DNA of 64,000 nt from Polyodon spathula (lineage: Eukaryota; Chordata; Actinopteri; Acipenseriformes; Polyodontidae): NCBI RefSeq assembly GCF_017654505.1, contig NC_054538.1:22669783-22733782 (forward strand), in the 5' to 3' direction. Each line of letters opens with the position of its first letter. Position 1 is the first letter of the stretch. A program made the translations under genes and the position numbers. Shown one piece after another: positions 55,844 to 64,000 of the stretch. The notes under the pieces are model-generated. The model searched no databases and was not told the DNA's origin. It worked only from the letters and a program-made list of their open reading frames with translations.

Positions 55844-56500
55844 ATGTACGCAGTTCTTATTTAAATAAGACACAAATCTGGTATTGAACCTAATTGTTGT
55901 ATTTAATAACAAAAACATGTTTGATGAACTCTGTCACAGCTCTCAACTCCCTATTGCTGGTGGCGCACGCACTAAACAATCATGCAGCTGCTGAATGCAA
56001 ATATACCCTCTTATACAACAGCACATTCACATCACACTTTTCATGGAGTAAAGTTGTGCTGTAAACCTGTAATATATAGTAACAGAAAACTGTTGCAGAA
56101 TTTAGTGCTTTGTTGTTTTGTCTGTCAAACGTGTTCTAAAGATCATGCCGAGAGAAAAAAAAATTAGGTGCACAGAAATATATATTTTTTGTAACTTTAC
56201 AAAAAGTAAAGAGATGTTGTTGAACAATATTCTTTAGTAAATTAAATTACGTTATTGTAATGTGCCAATACAAGTTGATTTGTTTGGGAAAAAAAACTAT
56301 AGCATGGGCTGGTTAAAATGTACTTAAAGAAAAAAATGTGGACATTCATCTTATGGAAATAAGCCCAAAAAATCTCAACAACATTAACAGAATTTTATGC
56401 AAGTGCAAGAAATTCAACTGGGGACCAGTATTCAGTCTCCAGTTTTATAATGTGCTGAGCTGGACTAAATACATATTTTATCAGCAGAAGTTTTAATGTC
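55844..56500. other. Non-coding stretch
   Basis: AT-rich, nothing recognised. Confidence 0.45.
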
Positions 56501-56506
56501 TCTTCT

Positions 56507-56602
56507 GACAGTGAGTTTAAAACAAGCAATAATGTATTCATGTCAGAATATCCCTGTTGACATTGAGTTTAAAACCAGCAATAATGTATTCCTGTCAGTC
56601 AG
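56507..56602. repeat. Two-copy tandem duplication, about 52 bp
   Basis: GACAGTGAGTTTAAAACAAG...TGTATTCATGTCAG is followed by GACATTGAGTTTAAAACCAG...TGTATTCCTGTCAG, differing at a few positions. Confidence 0.8.
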
Positions 56603-57051
56603 GAAAACTCTTAGAAAAGCAGGTAAAGACAAGGCCAGACACAACCCCCCGAATTACCAATTTGGATTTGAAGTGTCTGCGTAAAACGGAAGCACTGTCC
56701 CCTGACACCGCGGTCGAATTGATGTGTAAAGTCTGACTTGATTGTCAACTTAATTTGGCACGACTTGGACGCAAGGGTGTCCGACAACTAACAAAAACAT
56801 ATTTTGAGATCTAAATGGATGAAAACATATTAGAATATGTGTGTCTCTCATATAACAAGTTAACAAACTCACTTCAAGATCCTGCTTCAGTCTTCATCAC
56901 AGATACTCTCCTTACTTCTGCCCATCATCAGTTTATGCTCAGCCCTTTAATTTCCAAAGAGATGACACTTTCAATGCAGAAATGCATAATAAATGAACAT
57001 GTGCAATTTATTTTTAATAATAATAGCAGATCACCATCACTTTACAAGATC

Positions 57052-57240
57052 CAAGACTAGGGTGTGTGAACTGTGCATCAGTTACAGAGTCACTTACAAT
57101 GTCTCACCTGAAAGACAGAGCACAAGGAGATTAAGTGACTTGCTTAGGGTCACACATTGAGTCAGTGGCTGAGCTAGGGTTTTAGCCTGGGATCTCCTGG
57201 ATACAAGCCCATTTCTTTAACCACTTGACCAAACAGCCTC
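57052..57240 (-). mobile_element. tRNA-derived SINE, minus strand
   Basis: On the minus strand: GAGGCTGTTTGGTCAAGTGG (A-box region), AAATGGGCTTGTATCCAGGA, an eroded B box, CACTGACTCAATGTGTGACC, CAAGTCACTTAATCTCCTTG and the 3' part GTGACTCTGTAACTGATGCA. This order is typical of a fish SINE with a conserved central domain. The 3' LINE-like tail is not preserved. Confidence 0.6.
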
Positions 57241-57927
57241 CTGATAACCACTTATAAACAAACGAGCATACCACTTCTGGGATGGTTAAAAGCGTGGTAT
57301 ATATCGAGGAACTGCACGACCCGTCGTGGTTTATACTGTTTATAATTGAATATAGTTTTGTTTTTTGAGGGTAGGTGAATGATATGAAAATAACCAAGTA
57401 ATTACTTCTGTCTGTTTTGGGAGTTACTGAACAGTTATGTTTTTTTTATTTATTTGATCTGTTTTTAAAATACACAAATCCCTTTACATTTGAATAATTT
57501 ACAGGAATTGAATTAATAATGGGAATCATGTTTTCCCTTAATCATGTGCACTCTGCATATGTATAAATAACACAACACTTACAACTTTAAATGTGTCTGT
57601 CATATTACATTTTAATAATGTTTTATTTTTCAATAGATCAGGAAACTAAGTTGACATTTGAAGATTTGTTGATATTCAGTACTGGTGCTGATGCTATACC
57701 TCCAGTGGGATTTCTGAGCAGACTTTCCATCAATTTCTATGACTAGGAGCATGACTGCTGCAGGATCCCATATCTTTCAGCATGTCTGATGGGTATCTTC
57801 TTACCAAGAGGTCTAGAGGTTGAACATAAACTAAATGACTTGCTAACAAGAGCAATAAAATAATCAATTGGGTTTGGAAAAGTGTGATGTATTTCAGATA
57901 TGCACAACATCATATATAAAAAAACAA

Positions 57928-57928
<1 letters not shown>
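57241..57928. other. Non-coding stretch
   Basis: AT-rich, nothing recognised. Confidence 0.45.

Positions 57929-58014
<86 letters not shown>
57929..58014. repeat. (TG)n(TA)n microsatellite
   Basis: About 7 TG and 35 TA units, directly abutting the left end of Tc1-like B. Confidence 0.97.
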
Positions 58015-58017
<3 letters not shown>

Positions 58018-59483
58018 TGCCTTGCAAAAGTATTCAGACCCCTGACCAATTCTCTGATATTACCGAATTACAAATGGTACATTGAAATTTCGTTCTGTTT
58101 GATATTTTATTTTTAAACACTGAAACTCAGAATCAATTATTGTAAGGAGACATTGGTTTTATGTTGGGAAATATTTTTAAGAAAAATAAAAAACTGAAAT
58201 ATCTTGCTTGCATAAGTATTCAACCTCTGTGCTGTGGAAGCTCCCAGTCTGCACCAATAAAAGAAATTGCCCTAACGAGGACACAATTACCTTACCATTG
58301 GCCTCCACCTGTGAACCATTTAAGTTGCTGTCACATTTTCTGGATAAAAACCCCACTGTTGAAGGATCATTGGTAAGACTGTGAATCTGAAGGAAAATGA
58401 AGACCAAAGAGCATTCTACAGAAGTTAGAGATAATGTAATACAAATGCATAGATTAGGGAAAGGGTACAAAATAATATCCAAGTGTTTGGATATCCCAGT
58501 GAGCACAATTGGAAGTTGAATCTGCATCACACCACCTAGGCACTGCCAAGAAAAGGCAGTCCCTGAAAACTCAGTGCTCCGACAAGAAGGAGAATTGTGA
58601 GAGAAGCCACAGAGAGGACAACAATTACTTTGAAGGAGCTACTTAGTTCAGTGGCTGGGTGTGTGGTAATGGTGCACCAGTCAACCATATCAAGAGATCT
58701 GCATAACACTGGCCTGTATGGGAGGGTGGCAAGAAAGAAGCCGTTACTCAAAAAGTACCATCTGAAAGCACCTCTGGAGTTTGCCAGAAAGCATGAGAGT
58801 GACCCAGCTGCGATGTGGGAAAAGGTTTTGTGGTCAGATTTTTTGGCCAAAACTCAAAGCGCTGTGTGTGGCGCAAACCTAACACTGCCCATGCCTCAAG
58901 ACACACCATTCCTACAGCGAAGTATGGTTGTGGCAGCACCATGCTGTGTGGATGCTTCTCACCAGCAGGGACTGGGCATCTTGTTACAATTGAAGGAAGA
59001 ATGGATGGAGCAAAATACAGGAAAATACTGCAAGAGAATCTGCTTCAGTCCGCTAAAAAACTGAAGCTTGGGAGGAATTTTACCTTTCAGCAGGACAATG
59101 ATCCCAAGCACAAGGCCAAAGCAACATTGGAGTGGCTCAAGAACAAAAAGGTGAATGTCCTACAATGGCCCAGTCAAAGTCCTGATCAAAAATCCCATTG
59201 AGAATCTGTGGCACTATTTGAAAATCGTGGTCCACAAGCGTCGTCCAATCAACCTGAACAACCTGGAGCAAATCTGCCAAGAAGAATGGGACAAAATCAC
59301 TCCGACACTGTGTGCAAAGCTGGTACATACTTACCTCAAAAGACTTAAAGCTGTTATTGCAGCAAAAGGTGGGTCTACCAAATATTAATGTGTGGGGGTT
59401 GAATACTTATGCAAGCAAGATATTTCAGTTTTTCTATTTTTCTTAAAAATATTTCCCAACATAAAACCAGTGGAAAGGCACTG
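58015..59483 (+). mobile_element. Tc1-like transposon B
   Basis: Starts CAGTGCCTTGCAAAAGTATT and ends AAAGGCACTG, flanked by TATATA on both sides. The left inverted repeat is about 215 bp with two related blocks (58015 and 58153-58229). The second is matched by the reverse complement of 59391-59470 (GTTTTATGTTGGGAAATATT). The right repeat lacks the outer spacer, apparently an internal deletion. It encodes a broken transposase. Confidence 0.88.
58397..59388 (+). pseudogene. Tc1-like transposase B
   Basis: MKTKEHSTEVRDNVIQMHRL, GYKIISKCLDIPVSTIGS, stop; then REATERTTITLKELLSSVAG, STISRDLHNTGLYGRVARKK, MWEKVLWSD (first Asp). A deletion of about 12 bp right after it shifts the frame. The protein resumes as LFGQNSKRCVWRKPNTAH (conserved NTAHA-type block), [20 protein letters not shown] (second Asp) and WPSQSPD. 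Another shift leads to [10 protein letters not shown] (Glu) and [13 protein letters not shown], ending at TAA 59386. Three frame breaks; inactive. Confidence 0.88.
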
Positions 59484-59493
59484 TATATATATT

Positions 59494-60117
59494 TTGCTGT
59501 GCAAAAATCTTAGACATGTTACATTTTTCTAATGAATTATGAGCATCAACAATTTACTCAAAGCCTCCATTAGTGTTTTCTACTATTATAACAACCTTGA
59601 CTTGCATAAATAAGGAAAAACATTGAGTGAAATAGCTTGCATCACTTGATTGTCAAGGAGTGGTATCCGAAGCATAATCAAGTACAGAGAAACATCATCT
59701 GTAATTGATAAAACCAGGACTGGAAGACTCCAAAAGTTGTCTAGCAAGGATGAGCAATACTTGAAGATAATATCCTTGAGGAATAGAAAGAAGACAAGTT
59801 GAATTCAATTGACAGCAGAACAGGTAGAAGGCACTGGTGTCATTGTCCATTTGTCAACAGTCCAAAGCACCTATGACCATTGTTCCATAGTTCAATTTCT
59901 GTGTTCGTGTACATATTTAAGCCTTTTAGTCTTATTCCCCTTTCATAACAGAGGTATTCTTACTGCAACACACCCTTTAAGTCCTGATTTCAAGAGTGAC
60001 CTTCGTACTGTTGATTTGATGGACGACACCTTTGCCTTCTTCCAGTTCTGTTGTCAATTGTTGCTGCTCATAATGCATCAGAGTAGAAAAATGCAACGTG
60101 TCTAAGACTTTTGCACA

Positions 60118-60121
<4 letters not shown>
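59494..60121 (+). mobile_element. Tc1-like element C, internally deleted
   Basis: The left end TGCTGTGCAAAAATCTTAGA and the reverse complement of the right end TGCTGTGCAAAAGTCTTAGA form about 27-bp TIRs. Inside, 59655-59860 matches a Tc1 N-terminal region (TCCGAAGCATAATC, AAGGATGAGCAATACTTGAA). 59809-59880 encodes LTAEQVEGTGVIVHLSTVQS with one frame intact. The catalytic domain is missing. It sits 10 bp from element B, between TA and TG tracts. Confidence 0.8.
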
Positions 60122-60194
<73 letters not shown>

Positions 60195-60214
60195 ATTAAT
60201 ATATATAGATATAT

Positions 60215-60251
<37 letters not shown>

Positions 60252-60252
60252 G
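60121..60252. repeat. (GT)n then (AT)n microsatellite
   Basis: About 33 GT units followed by about 65 bp of interrupted AT units. Confidence 0.97.
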
Positions 60253-61817
60253 AATTAAATTTCAAGGGAAAGGCAACTCTGAAGCTTTGTAAATAAACAA
60301 ATTGACTCTCCATTTTCAGTCGCCACCACCTATAGGGCTTTTTAGACAAAGAGGTTGTTTACAAATTTTGCATACTTTCTTGAAAGGTGTGGCGCTACTG
60401 ATGTGTTTCTTTCAGAAAAAGCACTTCAGACAGTAACAACAGGAAATACAAGCAACATGTATTGAAATGGATAGTTTGGTTACTCCTTATTGTTTTGTAC
60501 TGTTCATCATAACTGTGTGTTTTATACTTGTAGGTCAGGTGCACGTGATTCATTTTGATTAATTTGCATCTAAATTTATTATAAAAAATCAAAATCAAAA
60601 ATAAATAAAAATCATACATGCAGTGAAATCATCAGTTTGGTTTGGTGAAATGTGTTTTTAATTTAGAGGTCTGTTTTTTTTTTTTTTTTTTTTTTCCTGA
60701 GTAATTTCTTTTAAAGGCATCTGCAAAACTAAATCAAAATGGGTCTGTTTTGGATTGAATTGAATTTAAGATCCCCAAATCATTGTTTATTTTTAACTTA
60801 TGACAAAAAAAATCCAGTTGAATTTGTTTAGTATATATGACTTTTTCATTGTTACTGTTTTTTTTTTTTGTTTTTTTTTGGTAATTGAGGGATATCTTTA
60901 TAGGGATATCTGTTATATATTTTTTGTGTTTCAGATTTACAAGAGTAATGAAAAACACATTTCTTAATCTGCTTTGCAGTTGATTTCTGAATGACTGTCC
61001 AGTTATTTAGCTTTTCTATTTGAATAGTCGCTACACACTCTTAAAAAAGTAACCGGAAGAGGAAGAAGACGGAGAATAACAATTTTACCTTAGTTTGACG
61101 ACTTATATCTAATTATGCAAAACAGGTATTTAAGTTTTTTTTCACATTTGTCAGACTTTTGGTACTGGTACAGATGGTAATTATAAGTGATTTAGTTTTG
61201 CCGCTGCAACATGGTGAAAACAGCAAAACTTTTGGAGCTGTATAGAGACACGGTAGTTTCAAACAAGTTTTTCTAACTTGTACGAGGAACTACCATTCCT
61301 CTCAATTATTGTAGAATTGTATCCATAACTGAAATATGTTATTGTAATTGTGTACATTAACATTCACTTGTGGGGTATCTGAATGAAAATTACTATCATA
61401 TAATGAACATTTTTAATAGACTAGCAACTTTTCAGGTACCTGTATTATTATGTTATTGCTACTAAATGCAACATCAAATACATTGTGTCCTACACAATAG
61501 GCAAACTTCTAATTTCAGACCATGATCCAAATACCAGAATAATCTGTTAATCCTTCTAATTTAGAAACCATTGAAGTAGAAACTCCTGTAGTTCTGCTCA
61601 ATGACCCTGCTTCTGAATGCTTCTTAAACATTAGGAATTAGCAAGTTGCTTGTACTCAGTTTACTATATGCATACCCCCAAACTTTGCAGTACAAAAACT
61701 TGGTCATCTTAAATACACATCTGTTTGTTTTAATTAGTAATTCAAGGTCTGTGGATCTGTTTCCGTCCATTGACTTAAAATGGCTTAATGCAGTTTTGGA
61801 ATTAAAATAGACCTTTA
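60253..61817. other. Non-coding stretch
   Basis: AT-rich with T-runs at 60669-60694 and 60860-60880. No gene seen. Confidence 0.5.
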
Positions 61818-61867
61818 TTGTTATTATTATTATTATTTTATTGTTATTATTATTATTATTATTATTA
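61818..61867. repeat. (TTA)n microsatellite
   Basis: Interrupted ATT/TTA units. Confidence 0.9.
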
Positions 61868-61940
61868 CTTATCTATTTTTCTTTGTTACAGAAAACAAGA
61901 CATGCTAAATATGATTTTTTTTTCCCCTTGACTTTATAAT

Positions 61941-62528
61941 TAGAACATAAGAACATAAGAACGTTTACAAACGAGGGAGGAGGCCATTCCGCCCATCTTG
62001 CTCGTTTGGTTGTTAGTAGCTTATTGATGCCAGAATCTCATCAAGCAGCTTCTTGAAGGATCCCAGGGTGTCAGCTTCAACAACATTACTGAGCTGATTA
62101 CAGACCCTCACTATTCTCTGTGTAAAAAAGGGCGTCCTATTTTCTCTTCTGAATGCCCCTTTGTCTAATCTCCATTTGTGACCCCTGGTCCTTGTTTCTT
62201 TTTTCAGGTTGAAAAAGTCCCTTGGGTCGACATTGTCAATACCTTTTAGAATTTTGAATGCTTGAATTAGGTTGCCTCGTAGTCTTCTTTGTTCAAGACT
62301 GAATAGATTCAATTCTTTTAGCCTGTCTGCATATGACATGCCTTTTAAACCTGGAATAATTCTGGTTGCTCTTCTTTGCACTCTTTCTAGAGCAGCAATA
62401 TCCTTTTTGTAGCGAGGTGACCAAAACTGAACACAATATTCAAGATGAGGTCTTACTAATGCATTGTACAGTTTTAACATTACTTCCCTTGATTTAAATT
62501 CAACACTTTTCACAATGTATCCGAGCAT
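61941..62528 (-). mobile_element. CR1 3' fragment
   Basis: 5'-truncated CR1 on the minus strand with octamer tail AACATAAG AACATAAG (61943-61958) and GAGGCCATTCCGCCCATC. The minus-strand ORF from 62528 to 62013 is open for 171 codons: [84 protein letters not shown]. One codon is missing in the N-Q-L-P-S-H block. It is less decayed than the other copies, but lacks endonuclease and RT. Confidence 0.9.
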
Positions 62529-62529
62529 C

Positions 62530-63728
62530 TTATCATCATCAATTAAGTGATGTTAAAAAATAAACAGACTCTGTGCCTACTAGAGTCTACATAGAGCTAA
62601 TGGATGACTGGAATCACCGCTCTAAAACTGGAAGAAAATGTAAGAGTATTTAAAAAAATGTAGATCAGGCAATATTTTAAATATTGGCGCTGCAGCACAC
62701 TTATTGATTTTTAAGAGGTCTGAAGATCCATGCACAACCTTTGTTCCCACTGCCAAACCAACTGGCTCTTTCGACCAAGCGAACATAATCGGCAGGTGTT
62801 GCCAAGCTACTGAACCCTGGAGGTGAGGCCCAGCCTTGCTAGTTTCTACTTAGACTCCTTAACCCACAGGAACACAAAAGCTAATTTAACGTTCCCTGTT
62901 GGACCCCAGCTAGGACTGAAAGCTCAGCACAACTGGGATTCGAACGAGCACGTTCCCAATCACTGGACTCAACCTACACTTCACACAATAGTGCTTTTTG
63001 CAGGTGAGCTGCTGGGAATTTCTGATAAAAAATATAGTCAGTGATTCTCACTTCACATAGCAGCATTTGTAAAAGAAAAGAGGCATTTGTGTTCCGTTAC
63101 CTATTTTTTACCATGGCAGTGACAACACATTGGCAATTGCAAAGAGAAAGGCTTTCCTGGCCATTTTAAAATAAAGATTACAGGTCCTTTACTAATAGAC
63201 TCTTAGTGTTCTATGTAACTGTGAGTTTTCTATGTGATTTATTTCATCAAATATGTCACTGATTTAGTCACTTGTCGTTTAAGGCTTCTGCCAATTTGCT
63301 TAGATGTTACTTTATTGACTTCTAACTATGTTTGATGCAGGATTAGTTTGACTTGAATGATGCAAGTCTGCTCAGGATAAAGTTTGTTACCATAGTGATC
63401 TATTTAAGTGAAGAATGTCAAGTCTGCTTTCCTGTGTCCTCAGTTATAGCATAGAATACATTACAAGTTACAAAAAATATAAGTTCTTAAGTATGGTTTT
63501 GGTTTAATTATTTGTATTTATTTATTTATTTATTTTTGGTAGGCAGAAGAGAGAAACTGCAATTCTGAATGATCTTTTAACAGAGTTAAACAAACCATGA
63601 AAGTATTTTGTTGGAATTACTATAACTTCAGATAACGTATTCCCTGTTTATAATAATGTCACTCATGTATTACCCATAGCCTTTTGTGTTAGTCCCAAAT
63701 AGCCATGCATTCTTTTCTTTCATTAAAG
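62530..63728. other. Non-coding; possible tRNA-like SINE remnant
   Basis: 62820-62985 is GC-richer and on the minus strand contains a B-box-like GTTCGAATCCCAG (62935-62947) downstream of GAGTCCAGTGATTGGGAACG. It may be an old SINE. A (TTTA)n tract is at 63510-63535. Confidence 0.35.
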
Positions 63729-63848
63729 CAAAAGCTTTGCGAGTTTTCCAAGCGCATGCTTGAGAAACGGCTATCCCACAGCTCTACAGAGCACTCTGTC
63801 TCCCTTACCCCTGCTCAGCACTCTTCCTCACCACCCTCTCTTAGAGAG
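63729..63848 (+). CDS. Candidate 120-bp exon of an unidentified host gene
   Basis: The region switches from AT-rich to balanced composition. An acceptor-like TTCTTTTCTTTCATTAAAG precedes 40 open codons (QKLCEFSKRMLEKRLSHSST, then SVSLTPAQHSSSPPSLRE) and a donor-like AGAG|GTAGCT. The phase is 0-0, compatible with the candidate at 29049-29117. The frame stays open beyond the donor to a TGA at 63894, so the exon could be longer. Basic helix then Ser-rich linker; protein not recognised. Confidence 0.35.
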
Positions 63849-64000
63849 GTAGCTGCATCCTCACACCATGGCTTTGTGCCAAGGGAGAGTGGATGACACA
63901 TTGGGGAAAGTAGCCCAGGCAGGAAACCGTCCTCACGGTCTTCCTCATCCTTCCTGAGCAGCCATGGGGCTATATGCAGATTGGCCACAGAAGGACATAG

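Noticed and set aside
57743..58116. ORFs encoding YIYI repeats
   Set aside because: Translation of the TA/TG microsatellite.
60068..60349. ORFs encoding HTHT and VCVC repeats
   Set aside because: Translation of the GT/AT microsatellite.
1..64000. CRISPR array, operons, bacterial-type genes
   Set aside because: The sequence is clearly vertebrate nuclear DNA; the direct repeats seen are microsatellites, minisatellites or retroelement parts.

Overview
The window is a stretch of vertebrate nuclear DNA with no complete host gene. It is AT-rich with many long homopolymers and microsatellites, and is dominated by nested, mostly dead transposable elements: CR1, L2 and L1 LINEs, two or three LTR-element families, a DIRS-like tyrosine-recombinase element, Tc1/mariner, hAT and Myb/SANT-type DNA transposons, foldback elements and tRNA-derived SINEs. 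This mix points to a ray-finned fish. The CR1 tail and the SINEs look like those of non-teleost lineages (sturgeon, paddlefish, gar), but that placement is inference. The window probably lies in intergenic DNA or in large introns.

Layout. 1-6570: mostly plain AT-rich DNA, with a hAT C-terminal relic at the left edge and a diverged tandem duplication at 4205-5300. 6571-16311: a nested block. A Ty3/Gypsy element with integrase upstream of reverse transcriptase (Gmr1-like order) is represented by a 3' internal region and 3' LTR (13258-16311), plus a short LTR-start fragment at 6571. Immediately upstream lies a long CR1 LINE (about 7450-13256). That CR1 is itself split, in the middle of its RT domain, by a complete 2.9-kb non-autonomous LTR element (9281-12209) that has a 5-bp target duplication, a tRNA-Leu-type primer site, a two-zinc-knuckle ORF and an array of eight CTCF-like motifs. 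A solo LTR of the same family is at 17976-18390.

18624-31555: a TIR element, microsatellites, a 108-bp perfect-stem hairpin (29358-29465) and two small candidate host exons (21032-21090, 29049-29117). 31692-38000: two solo LTRs of a second family, one cutting the C terminus of a hAT transposase; then a Tc1 relic and an antisense L1 relic carrying a SINE. 39863-42945: a DIRS-like cluster of inverted repeats with an L2 LINE inside. 44487-44928: a 442-bp quadruple palindrome, followed by SINEs. 48085-49700: a hAT relic of ZMYM1/DUF4371 type. 50690-53385: terminal repeats, a MITE and an LTR-like unit. 53516-60252: three Tc1-like elements set in or beside TA/TG microsatellites, one of them carrying a CR1 tail. 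61941-62528: another CR1 tail. A third candidate exon (63729-63848) lies at the right edge.

Most coding sequences here are relics with stops, frameshifts or deletions. The only intact-looking ORF with recognisable domains and no visible break is the zinc-knuckle protein of the nested LTR element (9808-10647). The CR1 esterase domain (8202-8705) is also open, but its upstream part is broken. The three candidate exons share a strand and compatible phase. They may belong to one host gene on the + strand that I cannot identify.
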